Of a stretch of 64,000 nt of DNA, positions 32,672-44,000 are shown one piece after another. The notes under the pieces were generated by a model. That model was not told where the DNA came from and did not search any database. It saw nothing but the letters and a program-made list of their open reading frames with translations. The stretch is taken from NCBI GenBank assembly GCA_030435675.1, contig CM059621.1:10788001-10852000 (forward strand). Direction: 5' to 3'. The DNA is from Steinernema hermaphroditum. Taxonomy: Eukaryota > Nematoda > Chromadorea > Rhabditida > Steinernematidae. Position 1 is the stretch's first letter, and each line of letters opens with the position of its first letter. Made by a program: the position numbers and the translations under genes.

Positions 32672-33505
32672 ATGATGAACTACGAGTCCTTCCCCGTGGC
32701 GCTCGTGGCTGTTGTGTTAACAGGTTTATTTCATTACTGTTTGTTTATCTCGCGTTTTTTTAGTTCAATTCAGCCTTCTGCAATGCGCGGAGAAGTATCG
32801 AGCAAAGAGGGCAAGAGTTCGTCAGCGCGTGGCAACGCCTCATCCTGAGGTTAAGCCTGCCGAAATTTCGAAGCCTTGCCGCGAAGAAGTGAAACCTTCC
32901 GCGCCTCCAAAGGGCGTCGGCAACACTTCGGCCTCCAAGGCCACGGACAGCCGTGTTGCCGCTCCCGACTTTTCCGAGCATGCCGAGGAGGTGACCAGTA
33001 TGAAGCTGAAGTTCCGTCCTTCGACGGATGAGAAACGGACCAGAGAACTTGCAAGGAGGACTCTCGCTTCGATTAGAGCGAAGGTGAATCACCGTTCGTA
33101 CATCAGAAGAATTTCGAGGTTTCAGAAAGAAAGCGACGAAAGAAAGAAGCGCGAACGTCTCCTCGAAAAACACCGAAGAGAGAACAAAGATGGAGGTTCC
33201 TCATCAGATTCGGAATCTTCGGATTCGCAAGGCGCCGACGCTGTCGCTCCAATTCCAGCGTTTTTGCCTCCCAAGGTCACTGTCGCTTCGAAGAACGAGG
33301 CTCCTTCTCAGAGGCTTTCCGGATCCCTGAAGTAACCAGTAAGTTCGTAGCAATGTCATGCTAATTAATTCTGATTAGGACGGCGTCTTCGAAGAGTACA
33401 TCGGCGCGTACAACACAGAATACCGGAAGCCGATCGATGAAGGAGCGCGCCAGTTTGAGGGACACAGAGAGGGAAGCTGGCCTCTGGGACGATGTCACCC
33501 AATAG
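32672..33505 (+). CDS. Unknown basic protein with N-terminal membrane segment, 248 aa
   Basis: Three exons (32672-32723, 32764-33331, 33379-33505), introns 40 and 47 nt. A second ATG directly follows the first. Residues 1-25 contain a hydrophobic run (FPVALVAVVLTVQFSLLQC) that could be a signal anchor, although no clear cleavage site follows. The rest is very basic and looks coiled or disordered: EKYRAKRARVRQRVATPHPE, a helical charged block FQKESDERKKRERLLEKHRR, then a Ser/Asp run and a Ser/Thr/Arg tail ending EREAGLWDDVTQ. If the second intron is retained, the protein stops at once after LSGSLK. No family recognised. It lies 300 bp upstream of MED17 on the same strand. Confidence 0.65.
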
Positions 33506-33804
33506 ATTTGACAGCGGGGTCCCGAAGCGATTCGTCTGCAGGAAAGCGGTGCAATACTGTTTTCTGGCATTATCGATGTCGAAGAGAACTCAAATTTCAA
33601 ATTTCTGACCATTGCGATGCATTTGCTTTAATTCCAGCTGCAGCCGGAATGATCAGTTTCGTTTTGCTGTCCTGTTCCATGGGATACGGATTTGCGATTA
33701 AGCAATGCCCTGTAAATGTGTGACTTATTTCGCGCCGCTCTTATTCACAAATGCGCGACTTCATGTTCCTCTCTTTTGTCAAATCCATTTTGGCTTCAGG
33801 CAGA
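33506..33804. other. Short spacer before MED17
   Basis: About 300 bases: the 3' UTR of the preceding gene, then a 3' splice site GGCTTCAG ending at 33799, just 5 nt before the MED17 ATG. Probably a trans-splice acceptor. Confidence 0.5.
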
Positions 33805-36108
33805 ATGTTCAATGGAGCCGGTTTACCCGGCAATGGTCTTGGTCAAAACCAACAAGGGGTGCAGGTCGCCATCGAGCCGATGACGGAATGGCAGATCGAT
33901 TCGATCGGATACGATGGTATCGAGAAGTACATCATGTACGTTAGATCCTTTGCAGCTTCTTGACTATTTCTTCCCTTGTAGTCCGCCTGGTTTCGCTGAC
34001 TTCGTGGCGAAAGGCGCTATGAAGGTGGATTGGAGAAAGATGGTCGACTCCAATGGGACGTTTGACGATTTGTCCGTCGTCGGAGTTGAGGAAGAGCAGG
34101 TCCAGAAGCCGAAGCTGGAAATGGAGGACAGAAAAGTGCCAGAGGCTGGACCTTGGCATGAAGTTGCTAAGCACCTACAGTACGTTATATTTCCCAGTAG
34201 AGGTTTCATTTCCTCTCTTCAGTGAAACTCTGCAACAGATCAATGTGCTCAGCGACACAATGAAGGTGCTCAAAGCACAGAATTATATCGATGCCGTAAC
34301 TGTTCAAGAAGAACACAAGGACGAAGCTGTCAGCAACACAACCATTCAGAACTCGAGGCAGTTTCATTGGATCGCGCGTCGAAAGGTACACGTGAAGCGG
34401 TTTACTGTAGTCTAATCGTAATGCCCGTATTAGGCATTGACGGAAGCGAACAATGTCATTGAAAAAGCACAAAAGGCTCGCGATGTCGGGGAAAAAGGCG
34501 ACAAGGACAAGGAGCAATTCTTCAGGTAGTTTATGCTCGTTTTTCACGCAAAGACCTCTTGCCATTTCAGGGAACTCAGAGAACTGCGAGAGCATTGGCG
34601 CATTAAGAAAGTGGGTGGGATGATATTGGGCGACATCGGATACAGAATATTCGGACAGAAGTATGCGCAAAGGGATGTTTTCAACATTTGGAGGAAGAAG
34701 ACTTCTGCAGAAGGATCACTTTTCGCGAAGTCGGCCCTGCAAGTGAGAGTTCCAGCCGATTTGATGTGTCGGACTCGTGTTACCGTCAGCATTGTGCGAG
34801 GTACTTACAACACGCGTGCCATGTTTAATGCAGTTGCTATAGATTCCCGAAGTTGTGATCTTTATGAGATGCCCCATGAAGAATTGGAGTATATGGACCT
34901 GGAGAAGCAAAAGGCGATGAAGGTATATTGGAAGCAAGCGCTGAAATGGGCCCAGGACAGCTTGATTAACCGTGACATTTACCAGATGGTAAGTGATGAA
35001 TCGCATTTTCTTTTGGTGGATTCTTTGTTTGTAGTTGTTTGGCGATTCGACCTTATTGCAAGACAGAATTTGTGCAGTGAAGAAGGACACGATTCTTGTT
35101 TCCTTATTTGACGATCTTGTGTTGAAAATTCAGAAAGTGAATTACAAGTTTGAGGTAAGAGCAAGATGGTCAACGTCTTATATCTTTTACTGTTTTAGGA
35201 TGGGAAATTGCCAGCAATGGGAATTACGTATTTGAACCGCACCCTTCGACAGATGTTTTTGAGCGGTCTTTGCCGCCGAAATCTGCGTGTTCCGTCATTC
35301 GCCTATTTGCCGCTCACCACCCACAACTTGTCGCTAGATATGAGAGCGCCCCACGGACTCGACCGTCGGGAGGTTTGGGTTCTCCACGATGTTGTCATCA
35401 CCTCTTCATTTGTTCAGATGGAAATGCGCGTACGAGAAGAAAGTTCTTTGCTCTCCCGACTGATTACTGTATCTAGTCATTACATACTCATGGAACGGGT
35501 ATCGCAGACTCTCCTGGAGTATACGAGAAAGATGAAGGACCCGAACCTGTCCTGGAGACTCTCTTGGGCCAGCCCGTCACATTCTCTGCTGGCACTGAGC
35601 TTTTCTCTAAAGAACTATGAGCAGTTTGGGAAGAAGTCGTTCTTCATCAAGGTCGAAGGCGACGGAGTGCAGATTCTGACGAAGGAGCAGCACTTCTTGG
35701 ATGCCAGAAGAGATTCCAACCTGATTATGCAAACTATCCACGTAATGTATTCCACGTTCATGGTCCATTCGTTCGTGTCTCTGTGTCGGACCTGGAACTG
35801 GGAAGTGCTACATGCGAATCTGAACGGCGTCGACCACCTGAAGCGCCCTGCACCCACGTTCTACTCATGCAACAAAGCCGCCACGGTGTAAGTTTGCAGC
35901 GTATCACTATTTATTCTACCGTAATCTTTGCAGAGCTTTGTTTGTGCAGTTCCGTTCCGGATGTTTGCCACCTGTCTTTATGTTAAGAACTTCGCCCAAC
36001 GGACTGCACGACGACAGCGTGCCGTTTGTCACTCTTAAGTATGACTTGATACCGGGAACGTCGACGATGAAGAAAGCAGAAACCATCTTCGGCAGTATGC
36101 GTGATTGA
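33805..36108 (+). CDS. mdt-17: Mediator complex subunit 17 (MDT-17 family)
   Basis: Core head-module subunit of Mediator, which links transcription factors to RNA polymerase II in the nucleus. The model has eleven exons: 33805-33935, 33982-34179, 34223-34385, 34434-34525, 34571-34800, 34843-34988, 35035-35154, 35199-35372, 35418-35887 and 35934-36108, of which the junctions at 34800/34843 and 35372/35418 are optional; protein about 632 residues. Recognition rests on EPMTEWQIDSIGYDGIEKYI near the start, FRELRELREHWRIKKVGGMI followed by LGDIGYR (about 194-220), the most conserved MED17 block, ALQVRVPADL, and VQFRSGCLP near the C-terminus. The family is usually 600-700 residues, so the length fits. 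The two optional introns (42 and 45 nt) are free of stops and keep frame; I splice them because their size and borders match the rest. Confidence 0.88.
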
Positions 36109-36595
36109 AACGGGCAATATTTGTACATACTCGCACTGTACAGTTTGGGAAGTTGTTTTTGTCTTGTTGTGCCGGAGCCGGGAGTTAGTTAAAGAATTGC
36201 GGACTCAAACTGGTTTGGAACCGTTGGATATTAACAGTGTGACATCTTCGAAGCGAGACCAAACGGGTTGTCACTTGATGTGACTGTGGCTTTGGCTTCT
36301 TTCTTTGTAATCTGCTCGGCTCGAAGGTCGCCCGCCGATTACACACTCAGCTCCGCTGAACTGCCTAACATATTCTGGGGAACTTAATATTGATAAGTAT
36401 ACGGCATCTTCGGGACCATTTAGGGGTGCCTAATTCGTAGCTTGTAGTGTTCTCTAAGCGCGGACCTCCATCCAGTGGAAGGCGCGGTGATGTTGTTCCG
36501 AACTTCCGACGAAACCAGTGTGGGCGGAGACGTCTAGGAGCGCTCTAGGCCCCCTGAGTCAGAGTCTGTCGACGGCGATCTCGGGACAAGGCGCC
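36109..36595. other. Intergenic spacer
   Basis: About 490 bases between MED17 and the vWA gene. No coding signal. Probably the MED17 3' UTR and the vWA promoter. Confidence 0.5.
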
Positions 36596-37841
36596 ATGCA
36601 CCGAAGTCTGCAGCTTCTTCTCCTCTTGGCTGTGAGTTCGGATGGAAGAGTTGAGATAGTGGGAGTGTTTAGGTGTGCGCGGCCAGAGGACAGTACGATC
36701 AACTCAACCAGGGTGAGTTCAGTGGAATCCTACGGTAGTGTTCGGTGGGTAAACCCTTCAGCAGTTAGTGTCCCCTCCGAAAATCGGTGCTGAATGCACT
36801 AAACGGTCTGGAAATTACAGTCCAACTACCGTAATCCCGAACGGTTTTTAATCAAGAGGCTCTGTTTGTGAAGAGTCCACTTGATCTTATTCGAATTCTA
36901 GCGATTCGAACGAGGTTCCTTCTCTGCTTTCAGTGACAGAAGCGATTCCGGCGCCGACGCCTCTGTCCAGCTATACCCCAGAGCCCTACGACAGAGTGCT
37001 CCACAGAGACGAGCCGAAGCACCGGGAGCCACCGAAGAGTGAGCCAGAAGCGCCTGCGTCCTCGGAACTCCCTCCCAAGAAGGTGGAACCGGCCCTGGAG
37101 GAGGAAGAGTCTCCGAAGACCCCGGAAGAGTCGGCGAAGGCAGTTTGTGGCGTCGACGACGTCCTTTTCGTCCTGGACTCGACGGGTTCCGTGAGGACCT
37201 TCTACGACAACCAGAAGAACTACATCATCTCGCTGGTGGAGAACCTCGATATAAGCCCCGAGGGGCAGCATGTGAGCCTCGGTTCCACAGCAGAGGGGTA
37301 GATGGGAGCATCTAGGTGGGGCTCGTCAAGTACAGTAGCCATCGACGGCAGAGGACTCCGATCGAGTTGGACGTTGGCATCGATAAGACTTCTGTCATCG
37401 CCAAAGTGAAAGGTAACCGTCTGTAGGATTCAAAAACGGGGTGAAAAGCGCTTTTTGTGTTGTGTGGATCTCGTTGTAGCAAGAACGCCATTCAGATGTG
37501 ACTTTCAACGGCGGAATCACGGAAACGGGAGCGGCGCTGCGTTATGTGAAGACGGCGCTGGAGAAGCGGCGGAAGGAGAAGAGGACGGCGGTCGTCGTGC
37601 TCACCGACGGGTGCCTTCCCGGGGGGACTGGTCATTTTCAAACGGTTGCTTTAGATTCTCCTTTGACGACGTCACAGCGCCAGCAACTGATCTCCGTGGA
37701 ATCCCCGACGTCACCGTCTTCGTTGCCGGCCTGACGCACCCCGTGGTGAGAGAGGTCCTCGTGGACATCGCTGGCGACGAGTCACGGGTGCTGCTGGGGG
37801 AGGAGGGGAAGGCGCTGCTCATCGCCTCACTGAAATGCTGA
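36596..37841 (+). CDS. Secreted von Willebrand factor A domain protein, 270 aa
   Basis: Six exons (36596-36631, 36673-36712, 36934-37271, 37316-37412, 37496-37610, 37655-37841). A signal peptide (MHRSLQLLLLLAVCAARG) is split by the first intron. Residues 26-95 are a Pro/Glu/Lys-rich stalk. One vWA domain fills about 98-270: VCGVDDVLFVLDSTGSVRTF gives the first metal-binding (MIDAS) loop DSTGS, TETGAALRYV the conserved Thr loop, and TAVVVLTDG the second aspartate; IPDVTVFVAGLTH is a late strand. The MIDAS is complete, so divalent-metal-dependent binding to matrix ligands is likely. No membrane anchor, so secreted. Worms have many such small vWA proteins; no specific ortholog named. AATAAA lies 20 nt after the stop, and a coiled-coil gene starts 152 bp on. 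Confidence 0.85.
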
Positions 37842-37860
37842 TCTTGTGTACTTAAGAGGA

Positions 37861-37866
37861 AATAAA
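37861..37866 (+). terminator. Polyadenylation signal of the vWA gene
   Basis: AATAAA 20 nt after the TGA stop and about 130 nt before the next ATG on the same strand. Confidence 0.75.
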
Positions 37867-37992
37867 TAGTTACACCTGGATGTACCTTGGTTCCCACACA
37901 GAAGAAGGCGTCAAGTTCGGCTAGAATTCGCACCTCCATCGATGTGAATCGGAGGGGTCCTTTCGAGTCGCATTCGCTGCATCACCACCACG

Positions 37993-38763
37993 ATGAACGC
38001 CGAACTCCGGGACCGCATGGCCGAACTGTTCGCCGCTTCCCGGCAAGTCGAAGCCGTCTGCGCCGAGAAGGAGGCCCTCGAACTGGAAAATGCCGACCTT
38101 CGCGCGGAGCTGCAGAAGATCAGAGAGGAGAAGAAGGACGGACTCCCTCTGAAGAACCCTGAGAAGGTGGACTTCTACAAGGCACTTCTGAAGGAACGGC
38201 GGAAGCAGCTGGAAGAGGCCGTCGAGGAATCGGCGAGGCTGAGGAGGATCGTGGACGAAGCCAGTGGAAAGGCGTCGGGGAGCGAGCCGGAGGAGAAAGG
38301 TACGGTGGAAGAGATGAAGAAGAAGCTGCTCGAGGCGGAATCGAAGATCCAACACCAGGAAGAAGCGCTGCTTATGGTCGCCGAGAAGGCAGAGGAATCC
38401 GAGGAGATGGTCAGGGGACTCGAGGCGGAGAAGGAGTTTGTCGTCGAGGAACTGAATCTATCTCTCAGAAGGAACCGGGACCTTCAGAAGGACGTCGCCA
38501 AATTCGTCGATCAGTTGGCTACTGTGGAAGCGAAGCTCCAGAGGACAAGAATCCTCATGCACTTCGAGGTGTCCCGTCACGAAGCGAAGAACGAGGCTCT
38601 GCTGGAGGAGAAGAGTTCCATCGAGGAAGCACTTCAAAAGGAGAGCGATGAGATCGGCCAAGAGCGCATCAAGACGGAGAAGAGGGAGACAGAGCTGAAA
38701 CAGCGCCTCCTGGCGACCTACATGTGTATCATCTTTGCCCTTCTCCTCTTCTACCTGATATAA
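37993..38763 (+). CDS. Coiled-coil tail-anchored protein, 256 aa
   Basis: Single exon, function unknown. It begins MNAELRDRMAELFAASRQVE and is Glu/Lys/Leu-rich coiled coil over residues 1-235, with a short break near 100. The last 17 residues (LATYMCIIFALLLFYLI) are hydrophobic and end at the stop codon, so the protein should be tail-anchored, with its body in the cytosol. The layout is the same as in the 454-aa protein at 5270-6634, but the coil sequences are too generic to prove kinship by eye. It follows the vWA gene closely on the same strand, which may mean one polycistronic unit. Codons strongly prefer G/C at third positions. Confidence 0.83.
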   Translation: MNAELRDRMAELFAASRQVEAVCAEKEALELENADLRAELQKIREEKKDGLPLKNPEKVDFYKALLKERRKQLEEAVEESARLRRIVDEASGKASGSEPEEKGTVEEMKKKLLEAESKIQHQEEALLMVAEKAEESEEMVRGLEAEKEFVVEELNLSLRRNRDLQKDVAKFVDQLATVEAKLQRTRILMHFEVSRHEAKNEALLEEKSSIEEALQKESDEIGQERIKTEKRETELKQRLLATYMCIIFALLLFYLI

Positions 38764-38798
38764 CTCCAAGGTAGATCCTATGTTGCTTCGAAGCAATC

Positions 38799-38804
38799 AA
38801 TAAA
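38799..38804 (+). terminator. Polyadenylation signal of the second coiled-coil gene
   Basis: AATAAA 36 nt after the TAA stop. Confidence 0.75.
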
Positions 38805-39805
38805 TCGAGGACTGTGGTCTCCCAGTTACAGTACTGAGTGTTCTTTCTACAGTTATTCGTCGTGGTTCTCCTTTTCATGTGGGGATGAGACGTCCCCCAT
38901 CCAGTCTTACTCTTCATTCCTCTCATAAACTGATTTTCGCATCATTCTAAGCCCGAAGATCCTCTTAGAAACACAGCGAGTTCCGTCTGTGAATAATCTT
39001 TATGTTTTGACTCGCGTGATTAGTCGCAATGTGCCAAAGCAGAAATGTCACTTATGAGGATTAATCGGGGTGGTGGAACCTTTTAAGCCACCTTCTGAAG
39101 GTACCAGAGAGAAGAGCAATTCGTCTTCTGTTGTTTGTCAGCCTTCTTTCATCGGAGCATCTTGAAGTCCCCCTTCTTCGCCATGGATTGGGCCTCAACA
39201 AAGTTTCACTTTGAGATCAAAACCCACAGTTTTGGAAATCCCAACTTTTTGCTCCGAATTCTGAGGAATGTTTTCCCTTCTTGACCTTTCTCTGCGCACC
39301 GTTGTCAGAACTCAGGGTCCAACTCAGATGTTCCCCAAGTGTGAGTAATTTCCCGAGAACTAATCGCAAACCAGCAGATGCATGCACAGGCTTGACACAC
39401 ATTCCCCAGCGCCTTTGGCGAATCTGCATAAAATTCTGATTCCGGGAACGCGCGGCTAATTAGAAGAAACGTCCGTTCTTCGATTCTACTTTACGCTGCG
39501 AAACTCCGAATGACTTTTGCTGAGTCAGATGTCCTTGGCCCTTCTGAGAACATCGCCTCGGAGTCGATCGAAAGTCCGAAAAACAGAGCGTCCTTCGAGG
39601 CGCACCTGGCGGCGTCATTCCGTGCTTTAGGAAAACACTGATTTATTAGTATAAATTAATTATAAATAATCTGTTGATCGGAGAGAAGGAAAACAGGGAA
39701 AGTAAACAAAAGAGCGAAGGGTGGTGGAGGTGCTGCGGGGTACGGTAAGAGCCCCAGGTTGAGTGTAGTCGAGGGGGACCCGAGGGAGGGAGAGATCGAG
39801 AGAAC
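38805..39805. other. Intergenic region between convergent genes
   Basis: About 1 kb. No supported gene. The last 170 bases are the 3' UTR of the minus-strand zinc-finger gene, whose likely AATAAA on - is at 39642-39647. Confidence 0.5.
39642..39647 (-). terminator. Polyadenylation signal of the three-finger gene
   Basis: TTTATT on + is AATAAA on -, about 160 nt past the stop. Confidence 0.55.
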
Positions 39806-41051
39806 TCAGAAGGAAGAGGAGCTCTTGGGAGGGAGCACCCGGAAGGCGGAGGGCGTCTCGGGGGACTCGGTCAGGGAGCGCGAGTCCGTGCGCGACTCGA
39901 AGTTGAAGGCCGTCGAGGAGGTCGACGTGGAGGAGGAGGGCTGCTCCGCAGAGGCCCTCGAGGTTGATGCCGACGCCGGCACACTGCGTCTGCGCTTCCG
40001 GAAGCGCTTGAATCGGAATCGCGAGAGCTGAAGAAGGTCTCTAGGCCGGGGAGAAACAAGGCGGTCTTACGTTCTCGGTCATCGAGGGGAAGCACTTCGT
40101 GGCGATGGTCATCCAGGCCTGCTGGAGCCGAAGGTCGCTGCAAGGGCGTCGTTGCTCTGTTGCAGAACTACCGAAACATACCGAAGGTCCTCGGGTTCCT
40201 TGTCGATGACGCTGTGGCGAAGGCGCATGTGGTTGCGGACGTGGGCGGCTTCGCTGCTGCCGTAGGCGCACTCTGTGCAGTTGAACTGCTTGTCGATGTA
40301 GTGGCGCTTCGCGTGGTTGATCAGCGACGAGAGGGGCTTAGTCTTGCACAGGTACTTCCCGCAGGTCTCGCAGCGCACTTGACCCTCCGGGGCGAGACTC
40401 TGAAGGCATGCTCTTTGAGGAGGTACCAACGGGGAGGCTTACATCGTAGTGCTGCTGGATCTGTTGCTGGACGATGGCCGGGTCCTGGGGAGGCGGAGGA
40501 GGCGCCTGGAGGGCGGCCGATGGGAGCGGCGGCGTCGGAATCGCCGCCGCGGAGATCGCCGGGAGCGAAGAGGAGAGCAGAAGGGCCGACTGGGCCGAGA
40601 GGATGTCCGGCGTCGCCGTGGGGTTCAGTGTGTCGAAGACGGACCCTGAAAGAAGAGTCTGAGGGGGAACGGTAGGGGACAACGAACCGTTGAGGATGTT
40701 GTGAGCGGTGAGGTTGTGCTGGTGGACGGTGATGAGGTCGGCGGTGGCGAAGGTACACTGCATGCAGCGGTAGCGGAAGGCAAGGACCTGGTGGAGGAAG
40801 GAGGTCGACGCCGAGGGCGCCGCGGTGGTGGGGAGCTGAAGGCCGAGGGGAACGTCACCGGGGAAGGAGAGGGAGCGGGAGGCGGACGTGGAGGCGAAGG
40901 CCGACGACGGGGCGAACGGTAGCGAGGCCGAAGATACGGTAGAGGCGGCGACGGCGGCCATGGCGGCGACAGCGCTGCACGTTGAGGGCGATGGGGACTG
41001 CCCGGCAGAGGGGGAGGCGTCTGGAGGGGGCCAGTCGCCGCCTTGATTCAT
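39806..41051 (-). CDS. C2H2 zinc-finger protein, three fingers, 371 aa
   Basis: Probable nuclear DNA-binding protein. Exons in transcript order: 41051-40443, 40399-40182, 40137-40071, 40027-39806; introns 43-44 nt. The first 80 residues are Ser/Ala/Pro-rich. Finger 1 is YRCMQCTFATADLITVHQHN (about 95-120). Then comes a long Leu/Ser/Pro/Gln-rich stretch, likely an activation or repression region (APPPPPQDPAIVQQQIQQHY). Fingers 2 and 3 follow: RCETCGKYLCKTKPLSSLIN and FNCTECAYGSSEAAHVRNHM. A helical segment QQAWMTIATKCFPSMTEN, a basic patch RFKRFRKRRRSV (likely nuclear signal) and a Ser-rich tail end it. All zinc ligands are seen. The frame is open upstream of the ATG to an acceptor TTTCAG 6 nt away, so a 5' exon may be missing. 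Confidence 0.78.
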
Positions 41052-44000
41052 CAAATTCTGAAACTGGAAGACTGAGCCTCGGGGATCGTGGCACGGAGGA
41101 GGAAACGAAACTAATCGGAGGAGGGCCGAGATTAATTGCGCGGCAGACGTTTCGGAATTGTTTTCGAGTGCAGACGCCTAATTGGTGCACTTTTGAAGGA
41201 GCGCCCGATCGGAGGGTGAAGTTCGGCTGCAGAGAGGGAGGCGGCCATCCGGAGACGCTGCGGAAACAAGCCTAATTGGGAGGTGCAGTGGAAAAAAGGA
41301 GGAGCCGGGGTGGGGGGAGGATAGGTACCTGCGAGTGAGTCACCCACTTTGGACCTGGAACTGCTCGCGACTTTTTGGACCCTAAGTGGCCTGGAGCCTT
41401 CTGGGTGGCAGATTACACGGCGACACTAATAGAATAGCCGTGATCCTTTGTAGAGGAGCTAATTGCTCGAAGAAATCGGATTTCGTCGGGCAATTCAACG
41501 AAGTTATAAGGGGAGATGAGTAACTGCTTTGGCGAGAGCCGGAACGGTACGATTAGCAAGGCGCGGAAGTAGAGCCATCTTTGGAACTCTCCTAATCCGG
41601 CGGAGGAAAACACGGAGCAGTTTCCGCGTCTGATTCAAAGGAAATCGGATGAACCGATCCTCACGCCGGCGAAGGACGGCTAGGGCTGCGCTTAAATGAA
41701 TAATTAAGGCGCGTTCCGCTGTGAAAGGTGTTTCCATTGTTGTCCTAAGTGTGGGATGCCTGTAAAGGACGATTCGGTAAACAAAACGGTGCGCCCAATC
41801 GACGACCGCGGCGCCAAAGGGCGATTCTTTAGAATCCGAAGACGCCGTCGGATTGGCCCTGAATGGAGCAATTTGCCAGAAGACAAAGATTGTTTTGCGC
41901 TAATGCGATACAGAATGCGTGCGCCACGAGGACGATCGCCGGACACACCGTCGGGTTGTCCGAGCCCGCTGCGTGTGGTCGGGACACAGAGTTCAGAAAA
42001 TGGGAAGCCTCCAGGATACCTCTGCAAGTGACTCATTACCCGGAAAGCGCAGTGCAAAGTGCCCTGTTCCGTCCGGGGCCTTTACTCCCTCTCCAGAGTA
42101 AATCACTTTTCCCATTACCGTAATCGCGTTACTCGTAAATTAAAAGCAATTATTCGCTCCTTCACTTTTCTGCAGAAACTCGCTGGGACACCTCACGTAC
42201 TACTTCGACGCAGCTAAACTACAAAAGCTGGCCAAAATTGAAGTCCTACGCCTGCAAACGAGCCACTTTGTAGCGCAAAAACACTCCGAAGGGGATAGCG
42301 AAGTTACCGTAACCCACCTGGAATGGGAACATGACGAACTCTAGCAAGCCTGCGTCCATGCAGTGCGACCGTTGGTGGAGTCTTCGGAGATCCGGATCGT
42401 TTGGGTACACCTGGAGGCCCCAGGACGTCCTATTTATGCGATTCGCACCGCCCCTCCAGGATTATCGTCGCTTACACCCTCTTAGCGTAGCCTGTTAGGA
42501 GCAGCAAGACGGGAGACGCGGAGGACGGAAGGACGTCACGGAAAATATGTCGGCGCGTCTTTTGTTCTACTAAGGACAAAACACCAAAGTATTCTGAGCT
42601 TTTGAAGGAGGAGTGGAGACGGAGTACACGTGGGCCAGGTCAATTTGAAGAAGCTCTAAGGGATTGGAAGGCTAAAGGGGACAGTACTACCGAGTAGAAC
42701 GAGGAATCCGCATCAGATCTGATTCATGGATTGATGTGGGTATTTTCTGTTTTGGCTCATTCTTCTCGTATTTATTTTGGACTCTTGAGGACAGCCAAGG
42801 ACACATAATCAGTTGTAAATTGTCTTTTCCTACGAGGCGACACAGAACGGCAGACTATAGGAATAATAGGCACTGTAGGAGAAATTAATGAGCACATTGT
42901 TAAAATTTGTTTTCGCTGAAACAGTTGTTTACATACAGCAAAAAGAGTGAAAGCAAACAAGCACTATCTCTTTTAAGATCGTCTGGCAACTGGAATCGAG
43001 AACAACGGTCCCCAGGATACAGTAAGCCTGTTGAATTAAGATCGCTTGTGATTCTCGGCTCCGATCAGTCATTCTTCGACTAATTTGGATCTCAAGAAGT
43101 AGTTGACTATCCTTTGTGAGTTCTAAAGATAACAAATCTCTTAGTCATCGTCTCCCACCACCCGCAGAGTCGCCTTGATTGCTCGCAACTTCCCTTACCG
43201 TTTCTTCCAGATCCGCCGCGATCTCCTTATTCTCTTACCATAATCTCCACCCTCACCTAAGCCGCAATCCGATTCTCCCGATTAGCGATATCTGATCGGC
43301 GCGGAGAAATCTGTTTTCGCTATCTAGTGCTCGCTTGAACAGCTTTTAAATTCGGCGAGTGAGTTACGCACAAAGCTAATTAGCCCGGAAAGGGCATCCG
43401 AGCACAAAAGGACTTCTCTGCGAGATCTCTGGAAGTCTTAATTAGCGATCTTAGCGTCAAAAGGGTGCGTGATTCGGTGGAGGAACTGGGCGAGAGCAAT
43501 TGTATTAGCCGCTTCCCTGGGCCCTTCAACCGACCTTTCGGTCTGCAGGCCTGGACACAATTCCTGAGGTGTCTAGCCACAGGGAACAGCTCATCGTTTC
43601 TTCGAGCCGGAGGCATGAGACATCGCGGAGTTCGTAAACAAGGCATATTGTAGACGCGGGAAACAACAGGTGCAGGGTAGGTGTACTCTCGTGTTATTGT
43701 GACCTGATGTCATGTCACAACATCACCTGGTTGTCTTTAAAAGGTCTCTCCAAGTTACTCAGCCGCCTCGAGGCTCTACCGCAGGAAGAGGAAGTACAGG
43801 CAAGCGGATGAGAGTAAATCTCGAAATCTCCTCTTACTGCGGGCATATCTTGTAGCTGAGGAAGTTGTCGAGTCAGAGACGACAACAGGATCAGTCTTCC
43901 ATCCCCAGGTACCAGATTAACATCCACATCTGACTTTTCCAACTTTTTGAAGGAAAAGGCGCTTTACAGCTTTCTTTGGATAGGCTTGGAGCGAGAAACA

